NCBI GenBank assembly: GCA_963971425.1
Contig: OZ020515.1
Location: 17,810,291 to 17,874,290 of the forward strand
DNA: 64,000 nt
Direction of reading: 5' to 3'
DNA from: Bryoerythrophyllum caledonicum
Taxonomy: Eukaryota; Streptophyta; Bryopsida; Pottiales; Pottiaceae
This document shows positions 34,471 through 47,246 of this stretch, one piece after another. Position 1 is the first letter of the stretch. The number at the start of each line of letters is the position of its first letter. A model generated the notes under the pieces. That model saw only the letters and a program-made list of their open reading frames with translations. It ran no database searches and had not been told where the DNA came from. The position numbers were made by a program, and so were the translations under genes.

Positions 34471-37389
34471 CACTATAAGAAAACCCCGTTTTTGGTGATG
34501 TCTTCTGCAGACGCAGAATCACTTCGGTGATGTCTTCAAGACAAAGCAGGATGTCTAGCAAGACATGAGGATGTCTTCTACGTCTTTTGGGTACTGTAGC
34601 AACTTGGGTAGCATGAAGACAGTCGTGTCTTCTAGAAGACACGAAGATGTGTGCGAAGACGTGGATGTCTTTGCGGATGTCTTCGTAGACATTCCTGGAG
34701 ACATCAAAGTGCCACGTTGGCAAGGGAATCCGGTTTGACCGAGGGTAAATGTCTGAAAGTCACTGGTATGCGGGGTAAAATGCAGCCCAAATGTAGAAAA
34801 TTAGCATAATGGGCAGCGGTTTGCATGAGCAAAGGAAAAGTCTTCATCCAATAAAATATTGTTTCCTTTTCTGTTCATTAAAAAAATATTTTGAATTTGT
34901 TATAAATTCGAAATATTAATTTTTTGATATTAAATTCTATTTTCAGTAGTTGTCATTGGTCCATTTTTAAAAATAATATTAAGAATTAAAATTTTGAATT
35001 TAAAATTAATGAATATATATATATTTCTTAATAAATTAATAATATGGAATAAAAAATTATTATATTTAAATTAATAAATTATTTTATATTCAATTAAAAT
35101 TATTAAAATATTAAAATATATGTATTTAAATATTATTAAATTATTAAAATAGAAATGCTGTAGAAAATAGCATTTTATAATAAAAGTCAATTTTCCGATA
35201 TTGATAATTGAATAAACATGTGGACATATTGTTCACTTAATAATTTACAGCTCCTTATCTACATGGCAAGGAAAACTCCACGTCGGACGAGCTGACACGT
35301 CATAAAATGTCTAGGCGGATGTCTAAGATGACGTCCATGAAGATGTCTAAGATGACGTCCATGAAGATGTCTAAGATGACGTCCATGAAGATGTCTAAGA
35401 TGACGTCCATGAAGATGTCTAAGACGACGTCCATGAAGATGTCTATAATGACATTCATAACCATTAACTAGGATGAATTTCATCGAGTTCACTGAATGAA
35501 CAGAGGCGGCTAGGGTTAGAAGCTGCAGCCATAGTTAGGTCATGAGACCTTTAAGTAGAATTTGAGGCTGCACAAAGCTCACTTTGGCCTTCATTTCTCT
35601 AAGTAGTTAGAGTTTAGAATGTAGAGGTTAGAGTTTTAGAGTGTAGATTGAGTTTACAAGTTAGGATGTTAGAGTTTAGAGTGTAGAGGTTAGAGTTTTA
35701 GAGTTTTAGAGTGTGTGGTTTAGATGTTAAAGTTTTTGAGTTTGAGAGTGTTAGAGTTTAGAGTGTAGAGGCAGCTGCAGCCATAGCAAGTGAGCCACTG
35801 CACGACGTATGAACAACACGGGAAATCTTGAAGACGTTTTCAAAGACGTCTTTGAAGACGTCTTCGAAGATGACCAGTCAAACGCGTCAACATTTCCATG
35901 AGCGTCTGAGATGTCTGCTAGAACATCCCAGAAGACATCTTGTCACATATAGCAACTTGTATTCTACTTTGAGGGACATGTGGAACGTTCACATAGTGGT
36001 GTGATTAAGACTAACAGTTTTTTGGCGTTAAGAAGTTAACCATGCACATATAGGTCGTCATGCTAACGGGATTTATAGCAATTTTCTTCTTATGTGAAAC
36101 CCTTGTTTAATTGCATGCGTTGTTGGCTTGTTGAACATGTGCAGTGTTGGACATGCGCACGACCATATGGGAGTAGCGACAACCAGTGATGACAGAGGAG
36201 CAATTTGAAGTTGTCGGTACGTAGTACATCGCTGATGTAGATAGAAGTATTTTTTTGATGTAATTTTTTTTATTAGGTTACAAACAATATAGTTATAACA
36301 ACTAATTTGTGATGTCACCTCATGTTTTGAGTATGCAATGAAAATACTTACTCTTGACAAGCAGCCATCAATATTGTAGACATTTTGAACATTGGGTACT
36401 GCGATGTCTATATATGTCTCTGAATGTTATGTGAGATGTATTGGAAGATGTCTGGAACATGAAGGGAAGACATTCCGATGTCAGAGTGGATGTTTGAATG
36501 GTGAGTGGAGCATGCTTCAAAAGACGTCTACGTATAGCTGTGGATGTCTTGTAAGACATCCTATACAAGTCGTCACAGATGTTTTCTAGGACGTTTGTGC
36601 AATCATGTCCTCTCGAACATCTTCTCAAACGTCATATCAAACATCATGTGTAGCATCTTCTTGAACATCTTTTGAAACGTCATAGCAAACATCATCTCCA
36701 GCATCTTCACAAACATCTTCTCAAACGACATAGCAAACATCATCTTGAACATCCTCACGAACATCCTCCCAAACATCCCCTAAGACATCTCCTAAAACAT
36801 CCTTCACAACATAACAAGAGCAGTACCATGTCTCAAGTGATGTCTCGGCAGACACTCATAAAAATGCAAAGACATCACAGTAGACATCTCACAAGACGTC
36901 GTAGATGTCTGCTAAGACATCCGTGATGTCTTCTTTGATGTCTATCAGTAACATATTTCGAGCATAAAAACCCCCAAAACGATGCTGACGTGGCACGCCA
37001 CGTCATTTTTCCGGGTCCACGCTAGATTTTCCCGCCTGCCACGTTAGATTTTCCCGCCTACCACGTAGGATTTTGGCGCCGCCACGTCATATTGTGTGGG
37101 ACCGCGGAAAAGTCCACATAAGGATGAAATTCATTGCCATGTGGCAGTGCCCGTTCACTTGGCACTGATGTGTCTTTGACGTGGTTCCCTCGTGGCACAG
37201 ACTTTACCCTCCCAAAATTACCCCTAGACGTCTAAGACACAGAGATGTCTTCCGTGTCTTCCCGGATGTCTTCTTAGACATCCGCCCTGTCTAAGATGTC
37301 TTCGCGCTTGCAAGACATGACTATAGATGTCTTTGCATTTTTTGAGACATCACTGAAGACATGACAAAAAACACGGTTTTCTTATAGTG
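34471..37389. mobile_element. Non-autonomous CACTA element, 2.9 kb, inside the Ty3 third ORF
   Basis: Ends CACTATAAGAAAAC and GTTTTCTTATAGTG, TSD ATA (34468-34470 and 37390-37392). Both flanks are dense in GATGTCTT/AAGACATC motifs over several hundred bp, the subterminal repeats expected as transposase-binding sites. The centre is AT-rich (34850-35210). No transposase frame is visible. It is younger than the Ty3 insertion it sits in. Confidence 0.88.
35317..35462. repeat. 24-bp tandem repeat in the CACTA element
   Basis: About six head-to-tail copies of AAGATGACGTCCATGAAGAT plus GTCT, with one or two changes in the last copies. Each unit holds one subterminal GATGTCT motif and one palindromic GACGTC. 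Confidence 0.85.
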
Positions 37390-39549
37390 ATAGTGATTGG
37401 CAGATAATTTGCCCCTTTTCGCCCAGCTCTCGCGCTCCAGCACACATTCCAAAGAGCTGCGCAACAACTGCGGATCCTTGATTTTGACCAGTAGTCCTTC
37501 AACTCCTGCGAGCCAAGTCTCGTAATCTTCTGGTTGTACATCCTTGGTGCGGATCTGCTTCAACATATTTTGATACACCGCCATATCAATATGGCGTGTA
37601 TCCTCCATGGCATGGTCCAACTGCCTCTTCCTCTCAATCTGAAGCTCCAGGTCCAAATAGTAAAGGAGTGCTCGGGCTCCCACATCGCCCATGACTATTA
37701 GTACCTGCTTGATGTCTTCTACTAACAGGTCACGACGAGCTATGACCTCAGCCATCAGATTCGGTCTTCCCATCTTCACTGCAGCTTCCCATACCTCTTC
37801 AAATTTTGTGGGAGTCAAGGTGGCTCGTTGCTCCATCTCCACCATCACGAGAAAGAGGTTGCGCTGCAATTCATAAGTTCGGTACAGAGAGTGGGAAGGG
37901 GGGTTCTTTGCATCCAACTTCCATAATCTCTCATGGAGTTGTGCAATCTGGGCCTTCATCATGTCGACTTGGGTATACAAGTCGTCATTGCATGCCGCCA
38001 GTTCTCGAAGGTCTTCTATCATGACGTCCATCTCCATAGGTTGATAGCTGCTGCTTTCGCCCTTATCGCTTACTGCCAACCTTGGTACACCTGGACTATT
38101 TGTCAAACGAAGCTGCAACTCTTGAATTTGCTTCTCCATTTGAGTCTTATCCTTCAGGTGTATGGCTGCCGCATCCTTGGTATCCTGTAGCAGTGCCGTC
38201 ACTCTGGTAAACTCTCGCTCCTGACGTACGAACTCCTTTTGCAACTCGTCATAAGAGTTGGCCTTGAAACGCATGTCTTCTGTGCTTGCCTCAGCCCTCG
38301 CTTGATCACGCTCCGCTTGCAAAATACTAATAGTCTTCTGATGATTCGTACCTTGTAGCGTGAGGTGCTCCACTTGAGCTCTGGAAATGGTGATGACGGC
38401 CACATGCGCTCGTTCCTGATCCTTGAGCTGAATTGTCAAAGACCTTGCCCTTTCTTCGTTCTGACCACTCGTCTCTTGAGCCTGCGCCAACTCCAAAGTG
38501 AGTCGTGCAAGTTCTTGGTCCTTTTGTTGGATCTTCCCATTGAGAATCTCCAACCTTCTTCCAAGGAGCTCATCCTCCTCTGCTCCTGACGAAGTGTAGT
38601 CTTCCTCCTCAGGCTCAGAAATCACGTCGACCTCCTCCTCTTCCAAATCCACCAGCTGATGCCTTGGGCGTTTCTTCATTCTGCTGCTAGTTTCGCCCTG
38701 CTGAATACTTGAATGAGGTGAAGACGAATTGTCGTGATCTTCTTCCTTGGCCTTCAAAAGCTCGACTCTTGGGCTGCCCACCGCTGGTCTTGCCTTAGCG
38801 ACTAATGGTCTGGGCGATATTTCTACCACTTGAACCTTTTCCTTAGTGTCGCTCGTACCTACGTCTTGGACTACTGGTACTTGCGGATGTTGTCCCGTAA
38901 ATCCCGGAGCCACATGGTATTCTTCGCAATGAACACTCAGGTATCCTGCTTGCAGCAAGCTCATCGGGTTGCATATGCTCTTGACGAACAGCTCCCTTCT
39001 CATGGCCTTCATGAGAACTCCAGCCCAATTGTACTCCTTTCCTTGCCATGCTCTAAACGTCATGGCGAGCTCCTGATCCTTCATCGCCTTCTGCAAGTCG
39101 AGAAAGAATCGCTGGTTGATGTACTCTAACCATTGACCAATCGGACCTCTGATACTACCAATGTACCAGCTATCTCCCTTCGGTCTTGCTCTCTCGGGAC
39201 CAAGTAGCAACGCCAACTCCTCCATAGTTAGAGGTTCAGCCTCGACGATTGGTCCTTCAAAAAGCACGGTGAGTAATTCACCAATGGCTTCCTCGGTGAA
39301 TGGTATCTTCACTCCATCCACTGTGGCCGAAGATTTCTGCCCGTACCGTGAAGCTCTTACGAATTCTGCAACAATTGGTAAGTCTCCATTCTTGCAGTCG
39401 TGCCAATCCTTCTGAATGTAATCCCAAAGACCTACCTTCTGCAGATTCACCATATTCTTGTCCACCGCCATCTTTGCTCCAGGTGGTAGCTCTCGAAAGG
39501 GGATGGCCTTACACCGCAGAGGTATTTCTTCCGCCATTCTGTTTGACAT

Positions 39550-39557
39550 TCCACATT

Positions 39558-39590
<33 letters not shown>

Positions 39591-41216
39591 ACGACTCGTC
39601 TTCTTTAGTCTTCAGGAATTTGTTTGTCATGGATATGTCATACTTGAACAGCTTACGAAGATGATTTGTAATATCTTCTTATCAGTTCATTGATATCACC
39701 ATCGTATTTGATTACTTGTACACTGTTTTTAAACTCTGGTTCGTTCCAATTCGACAACTTGTATCTCTTCATTCGTATACTATTTCCATGATATAATTCG
39801 TCCGTAGAATAACAGCAGCTTATCTTCAACAGCATAACTCTTTTTTCTTTTCATTTTATATATTTTTTTCCATCCTTTTCAAAGGTTTTTCATTTTTTAA
39901 GGTCTTGACTACTTGTCATGAATTCTCTCAACAAGGACAGTCATGAACCTCTCTCATACCTAGTTTTTTCCACTCTTGCAAGATAATCAGACTGTAAAGG
40001 GTTCTATTAAGAGCTGAGTTTTTTAAGACAATTGGTAATCTGGTTCTTAACATCCTCAACTCCTTCTCATAACAACGTATGATAGTATTCTTACCTGAGA
40101 ATCAATCTTGTTTCTCTCAACAATTTGTCTACTTCACCTTGAGCTCATTCGTTTCTTCTTCTTGCTTCAATACTCCCTTCAACTTCTGTTGTACAACTTA
40201 GTCCTGGCCAGTAACTGCATTAGAACAACTCTATCGATAATTGGTACTGAATCAAAGAAAAATGAGCAACCTTTGCTTCGGTTTAGTGATGACAAATTAA
40301 CTAAATCTCTCGGCAATGGCTAATCCTAACAGTGACGCACCTTGACACCTTGCTATCAACGTGACTTCTCATATCACTCGTCAACACAATGTGGAAAACA
40401 TACCTTACCCCAATAACCTTCTTTTGCATGCAACTAACAATTCACACTCGGCAATGACCACAACAGAGGTATCGTCATACCTCAAGACAATTTGCCACAG
40501 TGTCTCTCTCTTCTCCGTCGTTTCTCCACTCAAACGACCAATTATCTCCTCGAGGCTTCCAGTGCTCCCAGCACTCTCTCAACAAATCTCTACCACTTTG
40601 TCTTCCAATTCTCTCGGCATATACACTCAGCTGATTAGTCTCAGTTCTCACTTACACACAATGTATTGTGCTGCGCTCACAATTGGTCATTTGTGCAATC
40701 TGTGCAAACCTTCTCTCAAGACTACAGTGCTAGTGCATACTCACCGAGACTAATTGTCATTAGTGACTTCGTGATTGCAAGTTTAGTGGTTGATGCTGAA
40801 ATGATTAACTTTGGGCTTCTCGTTGTCTTGTCTTGATGGATCTGTGGCGTCAGTTTCGACTAGTAGTCCTTTACCAACAGTCCTATCAATAATTCCCATT
40901 AATGCCTAAAGTAGTGGTGTTAAGTTCACTCGTCCCTTTTCCACTCACTACCCCTCTGCTCTTTTCTTATGATTAATGGTACATTCAAATTTTATTTTTC
41001 AATTTTCAAAAAATTTATTTTTATTTTTATTTTTATTTTTGATAATTTCAGAATTTCCAATTCTGTAAATGTTATTTTATTCAATTTATTTAAATTTGTT
41101 GTTTTATATAATTTTTTGAAAAAAATTCAAAAAATATTGAAAATATTTCCAAAAAATTACCATAATTTTCTACACCATTTAGCTACTCTGCCTTCTCCTA
41201 ATCCAATAACTTGCCC
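39550..41216. other. Non-coding spacer between pol and the third ORF of the Ty3 element
   Basis: AT-rich with a T-rich homopolymer of nearly 30 bases at 39560-39590. Plus-strand frames (for example 40361-40753) are antisense to the element and look spurious. It may contain a splice acceptor or subgenomic promoter for the third ORF. Confidence 0.4.
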
Positions 41217-44200
41217 TCAAGTTATGTAATGTTTGAGACGGTAGCCATTATAACGTGTAGCATGCACATTGCCGGCAAAATCTTGTAAATCTACCGAACC
41301 ATTTGGATATGCTTTTAAAATTTTATAAGGACCAAACCAACGCATTTTAAATTTTCCAGGGAATTTTTGAAATCGACTATCATAAAGCAAAACTAAATCA
41401 TTATCCTTTAATTGTTTAGGTTGCAATTTGCTATCATAATATGTTTTTCGTTGGTTTTGAATAGCAACCATGTTCAAGTAGGCTTGGGCTCTAATTTCAT
41501 CTAATCTTTCAAGCATAAATACTCGTTGATTTAGAGATTCCACATCACCCATACGTTCGGCAATGGCCACTCTTAAAGAAGGAACCTCTAATTCAATGGG
41601 TAACATAGCCTCTTGACCATAGACAAGTTGAAAAGGAGTAAACTTAGTGGTAACTTTATAAGCACATCGATATGCCCATAAAGCATCAAAAAGTCTAGCA
41701 TCCCAATCAACATTAGCACCTTGAACTGTTTTAGTTATAATTTTACACAAAATCCCATTGGTTTTTTCGGTTTGCCCATTAGCCCGAGGATGATAAGGTG
41801 AAGATTTTCTATGTTTAATGAGATATTTAGTAGTCAATAATTGAATAGTCTCATTTAGAAAATGTGTACCTCTATCACTAACAAGCTCTTTAGGGCACCC
41901 AAAACGTGTAATTATATTCTCATAAATAAATTTAGCAACAATATGTGCATCATCAGTTTTAGTGGCTAAGGCTTCCGCCCATTTAGTCACATAATCGGTG
42001 GCCACTAAAATATATCGTTTTTAACCATTACGACTTAGGGGTTTAATTGGTCCCACAAAATCTATGCCCCATTTTTCAAAGGGTACTTGTGCTAATATTG
42101 GATTTAAAGGCATGGCTTTTGAGGTAGTAGGTTTTCCCACCCTTTGACAAGGATCACATTTTTTAGCATGTTGGGCGGCATCAAAAAACAAAGTTGGCCA
42201 CCAATATCCAGATTGGAGTACCTTTTGTGCGGTTACTAAACCGGCAAAATGACCCCCACATGCATCACCATGACACCCTTGAAGAATAAGGAGTACCTCA
42301 CTAGGATTAACACACCTTCTCAAGATACCATCTTTGCCTTGTTTATACAACATATGAGAAATAATGGAATAAGGTCGTGCTTTATGAATTAATCTATGTT
42401 TTTGTTTATCCGTATATTCTAACGGAAATGTGTTGGTATTAAGGTAATGTATTATATCCGCATATTCGGAAGGAATGACATCTACATGAAAAATATGAGC
42501 ATCCGGTAAACTATCATCAATAGATGTAGGATTGGTTTCCATGCTCATTCGTGAAAGAAAATCGGCATTCCCATGCTTTTTTCCGGGTCTTACATTAACA
42601 ACAAAATCAAATTCTTGAAGTAGTAATACCCAACGGGCTATTCGTCCACTCAATTGAGGTTTGTTAACCATGTACTTCAAGGCATCATGGTCAACGTGAA
42701 AGGTAAATTTATAACCCAAAAGATAGTGTCTATATTTTTGAACGGAGAAGATCATTCCAAGCCCTTCCCTTTCGGTAACGGAATAATTTTTTTCCGCGGC
42801 ACTTAGTTGCCTACTTGCAAAGTAAATAGGTTGATCGTGTCCTTTTTCATTCTTCTGACTCAAGACGCTACCAATGGCATAATTTGACGCATCCACATAA
42901 ACTTCAAAAGGTTTTTCCCAATTAGGAAGAATTAATACCGGGGCAGTACTTAAACGTTTTTTAAGTTTATTAAATGCTTTACTACATTCAGGAGTCCAAA
43001 CTCCCGATGTATTAGTTTGTTTGGTTAAATGGGTTAAAGGAGCAGCTATATGGGCACACATATAGATAAATCGTCTATAGTAATTAATTGCACCCAAAAA
43101 TCCCTTCAAAGCGGTCATATGGACCGGTGTAGGATATTTTAAAATAGCGGCCACTTTATCCGGATCTACCGCAATTCCTGCTTGGGATACTATATGACCT
43201 ACTAACCTACCACATGGTAAAACAAATTCAGATTTAAGTGCATTTATGGAAATACCATTAATTTTGCATTTTTCAAAACACTTTTTTAGACATTCTTGGT
43301 GTTTAGCTTTAGAACTAAAAACACAAAAATCATCTAAAAATATTTCTATGAATTTCCTTAAATACTCTTGGAAAGCATGTGTCATGGCTCTTTGAAAAGT
43401 AGCCGGTGCATTACACAAACCAAAAGGCATCACTTTATAAGCATATGTCCCCCAATCGGTTGTGAATGTGGTTAAAGGGCGATCTTCCGGGGCTATTTCA
43501 ACTTGGTTATAGCCCGAGAACCCATCCAAAAAGGAATAGCATTCATGACCAGCTACCCCATCTAGAATGGCATCTGTAAACGGAAGTGGAAAATAGTCCT
43601 TTTTAGTGGCACTATTCAACTTTCTGAAATCTTGACAAATGCGTAATTTTCCATTTTTCTTTGGTACTACGACAATTGGTAAGACCCACTCACTATGAGA
43701 GACGGGATATGTAAATCCACACTCTATCAATTTGTCTATTTCTTCTTTAACCATTAAAGAATATTTGGGATTCATACGATATTGTCTTTGTCTTACGGGT
43801 TTTGTGTTAGGCTCTAAGATAATTTTATGTTGACACACTTCCAGAGGAATTCCCTTCAAATCCTTATACGTCCAAGCAAATGTGTCTTTACATCCCATAA
43901 AAAAATCATACCAATTATCAAACTCTTGAGAAGACATTTTGTCATAAACTTTAATACATTGTGGAATTTTGGAAGTTCCCAAATTCATTTCTATATAAGT
44001 ACTTTTAGGTGGTGGTAATTCGGGGAGTTCCAAATTCATTAAATTATCAATTAATTCTTCGGAATCCGTTTCATACGAAGGTTCCAATTCTGATCCAGAA
44101 TCAATTATTGAAACATTATAAATAGGCGAATTTTCCCAAGCTATTATTTCATCATCAGATTTCTCTATCTGATGTAACGGAGTATCATATTCTCCCATTC

Positions 44201-47141
44201 CCAAAGGAATTAATTTAGGCATGTCCTTCTTTATCAAATTTGTTGTTTCTGTCCCCGAATCATAAGAGTCTTGAGAAGTGACATCAGTGTCATCTTCTTG
44301 TGTCTCTCCATGATATTGAGTAGGAAACATTGGTAGGACTACTTTTTTATTGTCTTTTTCTATAGTTAAGGTTCCTTTTCCCCAATCTTCTCGAGCTTTA
44401 GACAATTTAAGCCAAGGTCTTCCTAACAAAATAGGATAAGAGGGCACGGATTCGGTAACCTTAAAAACTATATAATTCAATTTAAAGTCAAGACCTCCAA
44501 TAGTAGTTGTTATATTATACAACTTCCCTAAAGGTACGACTTGGCTTTGATCGGCCATCCGTAATATAATAGAGGTTGAAACCATTCCTTTCATATCAAG
44601 TTCTTCCATTGTATCTTTGTTCATTAGATTAACACTAGCCCCACTGTCAACTTGTACACCATCTATAAGTGTACCGTCGATCATCACATCTACGGTGGGA
44701 GCTCCAGGATCCAAAGATATATCATTAATTTCCACTAGTTTGGGTCTTTTCCTAACTAGGGAAGAACTTAGTTCACTTCGACATTTAGGTGCTATAGCCA
44801 ACAATTGCCTCAAAGAAATTTGAGGTTGAATATTGTCCATGTTAGCTATAACATTATAAGGATCCATTCCTTCGGCCAATTTCATGATTCTATTATGTTT
44901 TCGTTTTTTAATCCCCACGATTGTATCTTTTTGTATCTTTTTAGGGGTCTTATAAAAAGTTGGCCTTTCCAAGGGAACTTTCAATTGTATAGGTATTTTA
45001 TTTACCATAGAATACGGTACAATGGTTTCCTCAATAATTGGAGGGATGTTATTTTTTACTACTCCCTCTTCTACTTCCTCAACCTCCTTACTCGGTAAAA
45101 TAATTTTTTCTCCGGGAAGATCAATTATTTTAGGTTGTTGAAAAGGTAAGTCAATAGATTTTGGAAGTGTTTTTAATTTATTTTGATTTTTGTTTTTAAT
45201 TATAACATCCGAAGATTCACTATCGGAGTTACTCACTTCCTTACTCTCAGTTATTGCACGTTTAGCCTGAGATCTAGTGATATAAACTTCCTCAATTTTT
45301 GCCTTACTAACTTGGTTGACATTTCGGGTGTTATCCGAAGAACTAAATTGAACATGTTTCACCGGATTAGGTGCAGTGCAATCATTTGCCGTATGACCAT
45401 TATTCTTGCACCTTCCACAAAGTGGTACATATCCAACTTGTTTCCTTGGATTAGGACAATCTCTACTCATGTGACCCAATTCTTGACAATTGAAACATAC
45501 CGGTATTTTCCCTTGTTGAGGAGGACCATACTGGTGTGTATTAGGATTTGAGGGTGGTCCATTCCAAACTGGAGGGCCATTATAATTATCATTCCATCTA
45601 GGTCTATTATCACCATTTCTATATGGAATGTTAGAATTTGGTCCTGTAAAGGGTCGTTTGGAAGTATAGCTATACGGTTGTTTAGGAGAATTATTTGAAT
45701 TGTTATTATTTTTTGCATTTTCATCTTGAAGATTGGAACTAACCGCCGCTACCACTTTTCCCAAATTCCAACATTTGGATACATCATGTTTCCCTCCACA
45801 AAAGGTACAACCTCCCCTAGTATTATCATCGATTGGTGTAGGGCATTCACTGGACAAGTGATCATGTCCTTTACAATTAGAGCACCACATATTTGTCCTT
45901 TGGTTTGTAGGTTTAGGACGTTTTTCTCTACCATTGGTTACTTGAATAGATAATTCATTTAATTTTTTCTCCAATTTAGAGACACTATCCATGACCGGAT
46001 CACTTGGGGGTGCTCTTATTGCTAAAGGTTGCACATTAAGGGAACGAGGTTGGATGTTTAATGGTGGTTCTAACCATAACTTAGGACTAACTCGAGTAGG
46101 ATAATAATCTTGTCCTTTAACATCCATGCCTTGTAGGTGATCATATCCCATCTTTCGAGGAGGATATGGTTCGGCATATTGAGCATAATCCGTATTTACC
46201 CGAGCCTCTTCCCAGGTTTTAGCTAAATTATAAGTTGTATCAATATCAGGAGGACTCCTTTCTTTTAAGCAAATTCTTAATTCTTCCGGCCAGACTCCAC
46301 CCACAAAGGTACATGCTAGGACCTCATTATTCAGCCCATGATTATTCCATTTTCTTAATAATGCATTTACCCTTGTATAGTAGGAGTCGATACCCTCATT
46401 GGTTGCCATTCGTATAGTGCGAAATCTATCTATTAATCCAGGTATGAATGATCTTGGCCTAAAGCGTGCCAAAAATGCTTCTTTCAGCTCATTCCAAGTA
46501 GGAAATGGTGCCGGTAATTGTATGTACCATTCATAGGCATCATCCAATAAAGTACTTGGAAAAGTACTTAGATAAAAATTTAGAGGTAGTTGATTTGCTT
46601 GAGCCACAATTTTAAATCTATCTATATGGCGATCAGGATCAGATCCCGGAAAACCATAATAAATAGGATATGGGGCTATATTTAGAATTCTTGGTTGAGC
46701 CATGTTTATGGGTTCAACTGGTTTGAAGTGGAGAGGAGATGGAGGTTCTAAAGGATCAATTGGTGGAGGAGGAATTCCAGGTAATCCTTCTTCCGCTCCT
46801 ATTGAACTTTCTCCACTACTTGAACTGTCACTACTACTTGAACTATATGATGGTTCGGGTGCAGGTGTTGTAAACTCTAAAGTTTGTTCCTCAATCGATA
46901 TATCTTTATAAGGGATATCCTTACTTGAGGAAGTTTCACCCAAATTTTTTTCGTTATTATAGTCAAGTCGTTTTTGAGGTAGTGTATCGTCTTCTTCCTC
47001 ACTTGAATATTCTAATTTCTCCTCTAAAGATTTTTGTTTATTTTTTGATTCTTTACTAATTTCTCCTTCAGAATTTCCTTTAACTTCTTGTCCTTCAGGT
47101 TTATTCAAACCGAACGGAAAAGTTTGGACTGCCAATTCCAA
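41217..47141 (-). pseudogene. Ty3 gag-pol polyprotein with one in-frame stop in integrase
   Basis: A single frame of 1,706 codons runs from 47141 to a TAA at 42021 and then, in the same frame, a further 262 codons to 41217. Approximate order by residue: acidic Ser-rich leader; retrotransposon gag core 147-315; CCHC-type knuckles near 417 and 550-600 (CFNCQELGHMSRDCP); aspartic protease VQVDSGASVN near 830; RT with YSFLDGFSGYNQ near 1195 and FLDD near 1268; RNase H VYVDAS near 1417; integrase HHCC finger 1585-1670. After the stop come SDRGTHF and RANGQTEKTNG, so the D,D,E catalytic set is present but split by the stop. The C-terminus has the WFGPYKI GPY/F motif and no chromodomain. The TAA is a one-base change from a sense codon. 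In a nearly LTR-identical copy it is either very recent or tolerated by read-through. Confidence 0.9.
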
Positions 47142-47246
47142 ATAAGATAAAGGAGTTTCAAATTGTAAATTTTTTAATATTATATTTTCGTCAGGACTAT
47201 TAAAAGTCCTCTCGATAGTTGATGGGCTTACACTTGGGGTTCGAAA

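Larger units (their letters stand above)
33527..39549 (-). pseudogene. Ty3 third ORF: transposon-protein-like N-terminus plus long coiled coil, split by CACTA
   Basis: Starts at ATG 39549 and runs open to the CACTA element ending at 37389. Removal of 34471-37389 and one ATA duplication restores the frame, which continues from about 34470. A one-base shift near 34050-34100 then changes phase, and the new phase is open to the stop at 33527. Without the insertion the product is about 1,030 residues. The first ~200 residues (IPFRELPPGAKMAVDKNMV; FVRASRYGQKSSATVDGVKI) recall plant-mobile or 'putative plant transposon protein' domains. Residues 290-340 are acidic, then about 200 residues form a heptad-rich coiled coil (KIQQKDQELARLTLELAQAQ). 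No membrane span or envelope feature is seen. It lies 1.7 kb downstream of pol in the sense orientation, the place of extra ORFs in Tat/Athila elements. Role unknown; a structural or chromatin-tethering role is speculation. Confidence 0.65.

Noticed and set aside
33527-39549. Envelope gene as the Ty3 third ORF
   Set aside because: No signal peptide or membrane segment; the protein is mostly charged coiled coil.
41217-42005. Chromovirus assignment for the Ty3 element
   Set aside because: The sequence ends soon after the GPY/F motif with no chromodomain-like residues.
43827-46911. Plus-strand small frames within the gag-pol region
   Set aside because: Antisense shadows of the polyprotein.
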